Shown here piece after piece: positions 16,601-22,913 of a stretch of DNA of 24,238 bases. The stretch is taken from assembly GCA_964458485.1 (NCBI GenBank), contig CAYWJA010000030.1, forward strand, positions 1 to 24,238. Direction: 5' to 3'. Below the pieces are notes generated by a model that saw nothing but the letters and a program-made list of their open reading frames with translations, was not told the origin of the DNA and ran no database searches. A program made the position numbers and the translations under genes. The first letter of the stretch is position 1. The number at the start of each line of letters is the position of its first letter. Source of the stretch: CAYWJA01 sp964458485 (GTDB lineage: Bacteria; Patescibacteriota; Gracilibacteria; UM-FILTER-43-11).

Positions 16601-18261
16601 TTTGTTATGCTTCTGAAGGCGCGAATATGTGCAGTAGATATTTTTATTCTTCTTTTCAAGCCTTTTTTGCTATCAAGCTCTTTTACTTTGAAATCGCGTA
16701 AAAGACTATTTAGTTTTTTTATATTATCTAAGCGCTCTTTATCCATCTGTGCGAAGCGCAATTTTTTATCATAATTGCTTTCAGCCAAATTTTTGAAATG
16801 ATCATAAGCCTTTTTTTCATCACACGTAATTAAGCCATTGTTGGCGTAAAAATCAGATATTAATTCCGACCACTTGTCAAAAAATTCTTGATTAGCAGAC
16901 ATATTGTCGTCGGATTCCATATCTAGCTTATTTTCTTTTAATGCCAAATTGTATATTAACCTTATTAAATTATGGAAACTATGAAATTTAATATCCGGCA
17001 TTTTCATAAAAACATCTGATTCAAGTAGGGCTTCCAGTACATCTAGCTGTATTACCCCCTCGCATTCATCAGTTGCCTCGGAAAAATGTAATAAAACATC
17101 ATTAGCCTCTTCTTGCTCATGTGGCGTTTTTTTTACCTCAACCGATAATCCATAGAGCATCCACTTAATCGTCTTTCTCTTGGACTCATCTAAATCAGGA
17201 AATATCTGCTCTAAATGGCTATCTACATTGGTATTTAATACATCAACCACCTCAGTGTTAGAATAGTTACTATTATCTTTGCCAGTACTTTTATTTTCCA
17301 CATAATATTCAATCCAGCATAATGCTTCAGTTAAATTAGTATTCCTGGCTTCCTGAAGACGATTTGCTTGTGTTTCTTTTAATTTATTTTTATCGCCCCC
17401 TCTTTCTAATAAGAAAGGAGAAGTTCTTAGTGCCTTCATTCTGTAGTGGTCACTTAAGCCCAAATCTGAATCATCAATATCAACTTCTGTAAGAGTGTGG
17501 GAAAGTGCATGAAGATCATAAACATTAAAAATTGACTGTGCATTGAGCATGCGGTCTAGGGATGATCCATGCAAAAGATTTAGCCATCCTTTTTGTTCCT
17601 TCATTGCTAATGCCTGAAAAAGCATCTTTGCCCCAAGGGGATTAACACCAGAATCATTAAGTAATTTTATTGAACCCTGTATATCTGCTTGCGCCTCATG
17701 CAAACGACCTTGTGCAATGCCTAATAATATATGTTGCTTCAATGACGATCTGTTATTACTTTTATTTTTTTGAATTGTTTTTTTGCTATGCTCTTCGGAA
17801 ATATGAATATGCTCATGGGCCAACAATGCCTGCCATACCTCTTCGAATCTCGGCAAAGCAGTAAAACAACCTGCATAAAATACCATGTGACCATGTGGTA
17901 AGGCCATGGCATTGATCTTTAAATTTCCAGGAAGAATATGTATTGTATTTCGATCTTCTGGGGCAATTTTTAATTCTTCATAAAGTCTTTGTACTTCTTG
18001 CATTAAAGGGTGCTCTGGTGGAAGCTCCCCATACAAAGCCTTCTCCTGTACGAATAGCGATCTGGACTGCCTATGTAACATTTCCATATCAAAATCTGTA
18101 ACTTCATCAAATACCTCAATGTCAGCGTCTGGATCAGCCTGTGCATTTAAAGAAGCCCTTAAGATAGGGCGATTGCTTTCTATTATTTCAGATTCTGGCG
18201 GAGGGGATATACATAGAGCTTCATCTGCAGTGCCTTGTTCTTGTGGATTATCAAGAGACAT
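13696..18261 (-). CDS. M48 metallopeptidase - helical - ABC1/UbiB-type kinase fusion
   Basis: 1521 aa, no signal peptide or clear membrane segment. The N-terminal domain (about 60-285) is an M48 zinc peptidase. It has INAMALPHGHMVFYAGCF (116-133), the zinc motif HEHIH (149-153), the downstream ligand motif EAQAD (189-193), and a later DHYRMKAL. About 300-1150 is long, mostly helical and without a recognised motif. The C-terminal part (about 1152-1430) follows the ABC1/UbiB atypical kinase. It has FLQVLGQYIQVP (KxGQ-like, 1172-1183), GGGS in place of the Ala-rich loop (1228-1231), and VLKVRNP with the ATP-site Lys1249. Then come HADVHPGN (1392-1399) and LDRNG with the metal Asp1412. Catalytic Lys, Asn and Asp are kept; the usual DFG Phe is Arg and the KxGQ Lys is missing. 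Substrates are unknown. Its promoter lies at 18283-18310. Confidence 0.85.
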   Translation of the reverse strand: MSLDNPQEQGTADEALCISPPPESEIIESNRPILRASLNAQADPDADIEVFDEVTDFDMEMLHRQSRSLFVQEKALYGELPPEHPLMQEVQRLYEELKIAPEDRNTIHILPGNLKINAMALPHGHMVFYAGCFTALPRFEEVWQALLAHEHIHISEEHSKKTIQKNKSNNRSSLKQHILLGIAQGRLHEAQADIQGSIKLLNDSGVNPLGAKMLFQALAMKEQKGWLNLLHGSSLDRMLNAQSIFNVYDLHALSHTLTEVDIDDSDLGLSDHYRMKALRTSPFLLERGGDKNKLKETQANRLQEARNTNLTEALCWIEYYVENKSTGKDNSNYSNTEVVDVLNTNVDSHLEQIFPDLDESKRKTIKWMLYGLSVEVKKTPHEQEEANDVLLHFSEATDECEGVIQLDVLEALLESDVFMKMPDIKFHSFHNLIRLIYNLALKENKLDMESDDNMSANQEFFDKWSELISDFYANNGLITCDEKKAYDHFKNLAESNYDKKLRFAQMDKERLDNIKKLNSLLRDFKVKELDSKKGLKRRIKISTAHIRAFRSITNGMNMAEIGSFLNDFYEYSELRFIEQVEEIQGLQAEAYKKDNIDELTSADNANQLMRFYCKHLALSALDNDTSLDEQEKIAYIHILAGYYDVTTADYIRAEDSNIVYEDYELAELYRRTKNFDLQREIMLQEQHNQNSIVTTETSLVGLLSFQDATDFYLNKPRKILAGITAQTPTKSVIGICNKLSNSDEVLDSLNLDLGHARNAGNRCVYLIKKITCHYLSLFVGDKNTLMDKWRELKEAGLVPKFLLKNAFKTYLNHFLYLVFDQSHWDLESPEDCLFLMELVPLVHDPELRLRLNTALIDNYLKNLSFQEKVDYLFGEKATGIRDFDLQRLFIENEVTSHEQLQAVQSRIDASLKDVLDEPSHKIGIFAVLDRLSLANTTSVEVLELLLRSRTHDRDIKTFAFDLLAHKYRKPFDSGEDISRKFAHAHVRDWISEANILLGQIFNMSASHRYLVTRQLLAGHRDAILSSESAKGRMFGCLLDNVLARGENQVDVRSTIEDVVGVICKIPEWEELFFAIAPVIADNIALIPEQSVPWDDMYCVEEMVEGYRHRKKRTVLRPGKYNQTINEATDASSGAIRDFLDKRFQIGKTREQMSPVGLVVNVAKHLGAPGVRFLQVLGQYIQVPANYQKEFDRVYDDVTGQNKLFADMTLEREWPEYRDIISSVDRTAGGGSIMTVFDCKTSDGGREVLKVRNPNILYRMELAFGFMQKIVDRLMEADPQKYGRLQDAFVDIREWIRHDIQDEGYLEKDRRFREINEGFQPKGCKYRIRVPESKPPDSEYIKRETYADGLNLTSWDQLVADGHNMKEVVALIAVNYFSQLMMPAKENGERLVHADVHPGNFRVDENNNVWILDRNGYHEYDNKDFGLLRTVQLSGIADAFSEYFSDQAEQSDIKEVIVDLLKGQKDIGAENVQDVICALRKKGIKIPLKMTILLKNLNSLDRFAKKAGFDGLQDALSYQFSS

Positions 18262-18282
18262 AATGAATAAATTTAGTACATA

Positions 18283-18310
18283 ATAATACTTATTTTTTCA
18301 TTTTTGTCAA
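18283..18310 (-). promoter_or_regulatory. Sigma70-like promoter of the M48-UbiB fusion gene
   Basis: On the minus strand: TTGACA (18310-18305), a 16-nt spacer, and TATTAT (18288-18283). It lies about 20 nt before the ATG at 18261, giving a very short leader with no Shine-Dalgarno site. It falls within the tail of the C39 gene remnant. Confidence 0.5.
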
Positions 18311-18409
18311 TCCTAAAGCAATAATTCTCTTTTGCCCTTTATTAATATCTTTATCATCCCACTCATGCATGGCGGAGGTTATAGTTTGATGTAGGTAGAT
18401 AAAATTATA
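18290..18409 (-). pseudogene. Remnant of a C39-peptidase-like gene (C-terminal end only)
   Basis: The minus-strand translation NFIYLHQTITSAMHEWDDKD followed by INKGQKRIIAL matches residues 198-228 of the intact lipoprotein at 20813-21529 at 23 of 31 positions. The frame then runs LTKMKK to a TAA stop at 18290-18292. Similarity stops abruptly near 18409, and nothing resembling the signal peptide, catalytic Cys or His is present upstream. It is therefore a truncated second copy in the divergent gap between two large genes. Nucleotide similarity is also obvious (shared TCATCCCACTCATGCATGGC). Confidence 0.85.
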
Positions 18410-18419
18410 TGAAACATCT

Positions 18420-18448
18420 TTGACATAAAAAATCATTTATGCTATAAA
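18420..18448 (+). promoter_or_regulatory. Sigma70-like promoter of the LRR-like repeat protein
   Basis: TTGACA (18420-18425), a 17-nt spacer ending TGC, and TATAAA (18443-18448). The ATG at 18471 follows about 22 nt later, again without a Shine-Dalgarno site. It starts just beyond the edge of the C39 remnant. Confidence 0.75.
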
Positions 18449-18470
18449 ATACTTCTGTAACATAACAAAT

Positions 18471-20843
18471 ATGCCAAAAGGACCTAATGCCCCATCACAA
18501 GATACGGGAAATAATAAGCTAGATGAAATTCTAGCTTTAATCGAAGAATCCGAAGAAATAGAATTCCCGATGATACAATTGGATATAACTGAGCTAACCC
18601 CTGATGTAGCTGAAATTTTGATAGCTCATACAGATAATTTACAATTAGATAATTTAACACATTTAGATGTTCCTGTAGCAGAAGTTTTAGCTAGGCATGA
18701 GAATTACCTAACACTAAATGGATTAACAGAAATTAGTGTTCCGGTGGCAGAAGCGTTAGCTAAGCATGAAAGTGATTTGTTATTGGATGGCCTAAAAGAA
18801 ATTAGTGTTCCGGTGGCAGAAGCATTGGCTAAGCAAGGAGGATTTTTGGTCCTGGGTGGATTAAGCCAAATTTCTGAATCTGTAGCAAAGGCTTTAAGTT
18901 CCCATAGAGGTGATGCAATAACAATTGGAATAAATCGTTTAGATATTCCTACTGCAAGGATATTAAGTACATATGGTGGAAATTTATATTTAGGTTTAAC
19001 ACATTTAGATGTCCCTGTAGCAGAAGTCTTAACTCAGCATGGAGTTATGTTAGATTTAGATCGATTAACACATTTAGATATTCCTGTTGCTGAAATTTTA
19101 ATTAAATGTGGAAGCCTAGATCTATCTGGTTTAACACATATTAATACACCACTGGCAGAAATTTTGACAAAACATAAAAATTTGCCCGTCCCTGAACAAG
19201 TTACGCATGCCACAGAAAAGGCTTGTGAATTATTAAACCTTGATCAATGTAATATTACAATTATACCTGATAGAGTTAATATTGGATCCCTAAAGCTACC
19301 GCCAAATGCATCTGAAGATATTAATGAATGGATACCTCTGTTTGAAGAACATCCCAATTTTAAAAGCATAGTTGCAAGTGAAGCGGGTAATATAAATGAG
19401 CAACTGAAACAAGAAGGTGTGGCACATCCTGAATGTTTTCATAATTTAAATGCAAAATGTGATGTACAGCCATTAATTGATGAAGTGTTTTCCTTTATCG
19501 AATCCCTAATGCGCCCACATGGAATGGAAGATTTTTGTGCAAATTTTAAAAATATTTATTTAATTGATTTTAATAATGATCCTGAATTTATTGCAGTTTA
19601 TAAAGATGAAGTAGTACAGGCTATGGCAGATCATTTGATAGCGACCATAGAAGATAAGAAAAAACGACTTCAGAAATTATCTTCCGATAATGTTGGTAAG
19701 AGGCAATCATTTTTAAAATCCAAAATTGATGATCCTAATCTGCCCGAAAAAGTTAGAAAACGCTTTCGCAGAGATTTGCAAAATCTATTGTCAGGAAATT
19801 CTGCGGAGGATATTACTAATATAGAAAGAGAAATTGCTAATACTACTGCATTATTGGTAAAATTCGAAAATTTACACTATTTACGACCTAGCAAATCTGG
19901 TTTTAAACTTGCCGCGCGAAACATTCGAGAATTAACAGTTGGCGATGAGTGCAGCGATTGCACAAGTGCGAGCATTGCAGGAATGAATTTCTGGACAGTC
20001 CCTGTATGGCTAACTGATCCTGGTTTTAATTTCCTTCTGCATTATGACGGAGAAGGAAAATTAGCTCATAAATTTGGATTTGTCTGGGAAATATCACAAT
20101 CAGGAGAAATAATTTTAACTATTGATTCGATGGAACTTGGCAATTCTCAAAAAGAAAAGCCTGGAATGAATGAACCTCCAAAATCAGAAGACAAAGAAAA
20201 GCAATTAATGGGTGAAGCAATTGACTTTATTTATAACTGGGCTGATTTAATGGGATTAGACAAAAACAATATTTATGCAACTTTTCAGTCCAATGCTGGC
20301 ACAGATGAATTTAACGAGTTCCTACAAAGAAAATTTATGGTAGCAAAACTAGGAGACCTTGATGCTGTACATAATATACATAGAAAATATTGCCCGGATG
20401 AAGAACCCATAAAATCCAGAATATATCTTCAATCATTAGCATCTCATGCAGCAGATGTAAATGACCCATTAACTGATACTGATGAAGAGGGTGTTGATAT
20501 TCATAATATTTATAGATCTGTAGAATCTGTTATTGCACATTATTTGCAATCTGAGTCACATGAGACTGGTGATCATGAAGAGGTAAAATCCTTATTAGAA
20601 TTAGCACGCGAAGAGCCAAGGGAGGCTGCCCGGAAAATGAGAATATTCTTAATAATGGGTGCTAATGAGGAAACAAAAAATGCACTTTCGGTTGATGGTG
20701 AAAGGATTGATTTATATTTGGCTAATAACGGATCTAATTTCGAAAATTATTTTGCAGTTATGTTGGGTAAGGTAGAAATTACTAGAGGCTCATTTGCTAC
20801 AACTGAATTACGTCATTTGGCACCTGGTTCAAAATTAGAATAA
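18471..20843 (+). CDS. LRR-like 23-residue repeat protein with unassigned C-terminal region
   Basis: A 790-aa, apparently cytosolic protein. Residues about 35-245 contain some nine repeats of 20-24 residues with the pattern LxxLTxLDVPVAEVLAKHxx, followed by a short beta strand. This is a leucine-rich-repeat-like solenoid. Two adjacent repeats are nearly identical in DNA with a 69-nt period (from 18729 and 18798), a sign of recent expansion. The middle (about 250-480) is helical and charged. Around residues 485-570 is ELTVGDECSDCTSASIAGMN, then FWTVPVWLTDPGFNFLLHYD, a compact Cys/Trp-containing block not assigned to any family here. The C-terminus is helical and acidic. The gene is divergent from the M48-UbiB fusion and overlaps the convergent C39 gene by 31 nt. 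The repeats suggest protein binding; the DECSDC block may be catalytic or metal-binding, which is speculation. Confidence 0.75.
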   Translation: MPKGPNAPSQDTGNNKLDEILALIEESEEIEFPMIQLDITELTPDVAEILIAHTDNLQLDNLTHLDVPVAEVLARHENYLTLNGLTEISVPVAEALAKHESDLLLDGLKEISVPVAEALAKQGGFLVLGGLSQISESVAKALSSHRGDAITIGINRLDIPTARILSTYGGNLYLGLTHLDVPVAEVLTQHGVMLDLDRLTHLDIPVAEILIKCGSLDLSGLTHINTPLAEILTKHKNLPVPEQVTHATEKACELLNLDQCNITIIPDRVNIGSLKLPPNASEDINEWIPLFEEHPNFKSIVASEAGNINEQLKQEGVAHPECFHNLNAKCDVQPLIDEVFSFIESLMRPHGMEDFCANFKNIYLIDFNNDPEFIAVYKDEVVQAMADHLIATIEDKKKRLQKLSSDNVGKRQSFLKSKIDDPNLPEKVRKRFRRDLQNLLSGNSAEDITNIEREIANTTALLVKFENLHYLRPSKSGFKLAARNIRELTVGDECSDCTSASIAGMNFWTVPVWLTDPGFNFLLHYDGEGKLAHKFGFVWEISQSGEIILTIDSMELGNSQKEKPGMNEPPKSEDKEKQLMGEAIDFIYNWADLMGLDKNNIYATFQSNAGTDEFNEFLQRKFMVAKLGDLDAVHNIHRKYCPDEEPIKSRIYLQSLASHAADVNDPLTDTDEEGVDIHNIYRSVESVIAHYLQSESHETGDHEEVKSLLELAREEPREAARKMRIFLIMGANEETKNALSVDGERIDLYLANNGSNFENYFAVMLGKVEITRGSFATTELRHLAPGSKLE

Positions 20844-21529
20844 TTAAAAACTATTATTCTCTTTTTTCCATTATTAATATCTTCGTCATCCCACTCATGC
20901 ATGGCGGACATGATAGTTTGGTATGGATAGATAAAATTATGGCCGCGCTTGGTGCCTACGTCGTTTGTAATAAAATTCTTTTCATCGTACCCCTTGATTA
21001 CCATCATATGATAAAGGGGGCCTCTTCCGGAATAAAAGGGATTTTTGAGCTGACGACCGGCAAATGGGGCAATAATAATCTGACCATCTGAGAAGTATTT
21101 TTTCATCTGATCGACTGTAGGATTATCTATAATTTTAAAATCAGAATATCCAAAATAGCCCTTAATCATTTCGGATGTTTGCGCAATATTTGTATGTTTA
21201 TAATCCCCGAAATTTTTATTCTGCCACTCAACAAGGCCTTTTACATCTTTTTTGAATTGTTCTTTGATTAATTTCTTATCGGATGCGTAATAATAAGCCA
21301 AAATACTAGCAGCTTCTTCACAAGCCTCCTGCCACGGCATACTCCAGTCCGCATCTGGAGCTTGGGGGAAGAAGGGGACGTTCCAGTTTATTTCCAATTG
21401 GGGATCCATTGGGGATCCAATAGGTGATCCAATTGGGGTGACAACAGGTACATTACTCTTAAAATCCGCCTCATTTGGAGTACAACCAATAAGAACTAGT
21501 GAAATTAATATTAATACAAATTTCTTCAT
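20813..21529 (-). CDS. C39-peptidase-like lipoprotein
   Basis: 238 aa from the ATG at 21529; a longer frame to 21556 adds nine residues before the signal peptide and is not preferred. Residues 1-16 are a lipoprotein signal peptide with lipobox LIGC (Cys16). The linker (about 30-43) has a short IGSP repeat, encoded by about two and a half copies of a 12-nt unit near 21400-21438. The catalytic domain has WQEACEEAASILAYYY (Cys70 as nucleophile) and YHMMVIKGYDEKNFITNDVG (His174, Asn189/Asp190), the pattern of C39-like cysteine peptidases. It would act outside the cell, anchored to the membrane; substrates are unknown. The 3' end overlaps the LRR-like gene tail-to-tail by 31 nt. A remnant of a second copy lies at 18290-18409. 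Confidence 0.85.
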   Translation of the reverse strand: MKKFVLILISLVLIGCTPNEADFKSNVPVVTPIGSPIGSPMDPQLEINWNVPFFPQAPDADWSMPWQEACEEAASILAYYYASDKKLIKEQFKKDVKGLVEWQNKNFGDYKHTNIAQTSEMIKGYFGYSDFKIIDNPTVDQMKKYFSDGQIIIAPFAGRQLKNPFYSGRGPLYHMMVIKGYDEKNFITNDVGTKRGHNFIYPYQTIMSAMHEWDDEDINNGKKRIIVFNYSNFEPGAK

Positions 21530-21584
21530 TATGTGACTATTAATCATAGTAATCATTCAATCATTTAATCACAGTGCAAACAAC

Positions 21585-22280
21585 TTAATCACGACCTCCT
21601 CCAACAATACGAAGTAAGAACAGGAATAAATTAATGAAATCCAGATATAGCGTTAATGCACCTAGAATTGCCATTTTGCCGAGCATATCTCCTTCATGGC
21701 CCATTGCGCCAATATGCTTAAGTTTTTGATGATCATATGCTGTGAGCCCACTGAAAACTATCACGCCAGCATAATTAATAATCCAACCAAGCATATGACT
21801 GGTGAAGAATATATTAATAATTGATGCAATTATTATTCCTATAAGAGACATAAAAAGAAAACCGCCCCAAGCGGAAAGATCTCTTTTGGTTGTATAGCCA
21901 TACAAACCCATTGCGCCAAACATACTTGCGGCTATAACAAAAGTTTTTGCTACCGATGCAGGTGTATATAAGGCAATTATTGTCGCCATTGTTAGTCCTG
22001 TAAGAACCGAATATAGTAAAAAAGATATAATTGCAGACTGCAGTGTCATTTTTTGTAATCTTGCCACCAAGTATATAACTAAGCCAAGTTCTGCTATTAG
22101 CATTGCAAAAAATGCAAATGAATTTTGATACATAAATTGTATATATGCCTCTGAATTAGCCGCGTGCCATGCAACAAGTGCAGAAATCGCAAGTGCCCCC
22201 ATCATCCATCCATAAACCTTGGCCATATATTCGCTTATTTTGGTACTAGATGTGTGAGATATTGTTGTTGTGTGATCCAT
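21585..22280 (-). CDS. Bax inhibitor-1 / YccA family membrane protein
   Basis: A 231-aa protein with seven hydrophobic segments. It begins with a Ser/Thr-rich cytosolic tail, then KISEYMAKVYGWMMGALAISAL. Other family features are GLTMATIIALYTPASVAKTFVIAASMFGAMGLYGYTTKRDLS and the C-terminal LGALTLYLDFINLFLFLLRIVGG. This is the BI-1 (UPF0005) fold, implicated in calcium or proton leak and membrane protein stress in bacteria; the exact role here is unknown. The promoter is at 22307-22315. It ends 56 bp before the start of the C39 lipoprotein on the same strand, so the two may be co-transcribed. Confidence 0.93.
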   Translation of the reverse strand: MDHTTTISHTSSTKISEYMAKVYGWMMGALAISALVAWHAANSEAYIQFMYQNSFAFFAMLIAELGLVIYLVARLQKMTLQSAIISFLLYSVLTGLTMATIIALYTPASVAKTFVIAASMFGAMGLYGYTTKRDLSAWGGFLFMSLIGIIIASIINIFFTSHMLGWIINYAGVIVFSGLTAYDHQKLKHIGAMGHEGDMLGKMAILGALTLYLDFINLFLFLLRIVGGGRD

Positions 22281-22306
22281 AATGATAAAATTAAGAATGT
22301 AGAATA

Positions 22307-22315
22307 ATTATAGCA
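22307..22315 (-). promoter_or_regulatory. Extended -10 promoter of the BI-1 family gene
   Basis: TATAAT on the minus strand (22312-22307), directly preceded by TGC; the -35 region is AT-rich and poorly matched. It lies about 30 nt upstream of the ATG at 22280. Confidence 0.5.
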
Positions 22316-22373
22316 TAAAACATTTTGACTTTTTACATTTTATAAGTATAATTTCTCTGCATATTTTGAATGC

Positions 22374-22473
22374 GCCCCGAAAAAAAGGGGCCCCACAAAA
22401 TGTGAAGCGGAGCGAATTTTGTGGGGAAGAGGAGGTATTTACGAAAGTTGGAGCTTTGATGTTTACATCAAAG
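22374..22473. repeat. Hairpin cluster upstream of tRNA-Glu
   Basis: There are three perfect stems: GCCCC (22374-22378) with GGGGC (22387-22391); CCCCACAAAAT (22391-22401) with ATTTTGTGGGG (22416-22426); and CTTTGATG (22454-22461) with CATCAAAG (22466-22473), loop TTTA. An outer GGTATTTAC / GTAAAATACC pairing (about 22434 and 22484) encloses the last. No ORF is present in 22316-22499. Confidence 0.75.
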
Positions 22474-22499
22474 TAAAAACTGAAGTAAAATACCGACGA

Positions 22500-22574
22500 G
22501 GGGCCATCGTCTAGTGGTTAGGACGCCAGGTTTTCATCCTGGTAACAGGGGTTCGATTCCCCTTGGCCCTACCA
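22500..22574 (+). tRNA. tRNA-Glu (anticodon TTC)
   Basis: Cloverleaf: acceptor GGGGCCA (22500-22506) pairs with TGGCCCT (22564-22570), with one G-U pair. The D arm is GTCTAGTGGTTAGGAC. The anticodon stem CCAGG/CCTGG holds the loop TTTTCAT, giving anticodon TTC. The T arm is AGGGG-TTCGATT-CCCCT, the discriminator is A, and CCA is encoded (22572-22574). The body matches bacterial tRNA-Glu. Confidence 0.97.
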
Positions 22575-22887
22575 AGGCAAAAAGATTGTCGCCGAAGGTG
22601 ATAAGCTTTTTGGCTTTGATAGATTCAAAGCGGAATTGAACCCCAAGGGGTTCGCCTGAGCAAAGGAGGCCTTTGATCCCGACAAAGTCGGGAGAAAAAA
22701 GACGACTATTGTAAAATAGCGAGCAATGCGATCCGTAGCGTAAGTGCCGTAGGCACGAAGCGAAGGGAAAAATTATAAAAATTTATAAAAAAAATTATTT
22801 ATAATTTTAAGCATTGCCCTATTGAGAAGCTCGACCTCGGACGGTATACCTGAGCGCCAGCGAATGGTATACCGGAGAATGTAAGAA
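22575..22887. other. Hairpin-rich non-coding cassette between tRNA-Glu and its 3'-end copy
   Basis: No ORF is supported. Visible stems: 22578-22593 with 22597-22612 (16 positions, one mismatch, two G-U); CTTTGA/TCAAAG near 22614-22630; CCCGAC-AAA-GTCGGG near 22678-22692; and GTGCC-GTA-GGCAC (22744-22756). An AT-only 11-bp perfect pair lies at 22769-22779 and 22798-22808. GCAATGC (22723-22729) with GCATTGC (22811-22817) encloses the last two. CGGTATACC (22842-22850) pairs with GGTATACCG (22866-22874). It may be a degenerate mobile element or a structured RNA. Confidence 0.6.
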
Positions 22888-22906
22888 ATTCCCCTTAGCC
22901 CTACCA
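22888..22906 (+). repeat. Duplicated 3' end of tRNA-Glu (att-site-like direct repeat)
   Basis: ATTCCCCTTAGCCCTACCA here matches the tRNA 3' end at 22556-22574 at 18 of 19 positions, including the encoded CCA. Direct repeats of a tRNA 3' end are the usual trace of site-specific integration. No integrase lies between the copies, so this would be a remnant or a tiny non-autonomous element. Confidence 0.75.
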
Positions 22907-22913
22907 TTCAGTA

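Noticed and set aside
22575..22913. Integrated phage or plasmid at tRNA-Glu
   Set aside because: No integrase, replication or phage gene is present between the direct repeats; only a remnant or tiny non-autonomous element can be claimed.
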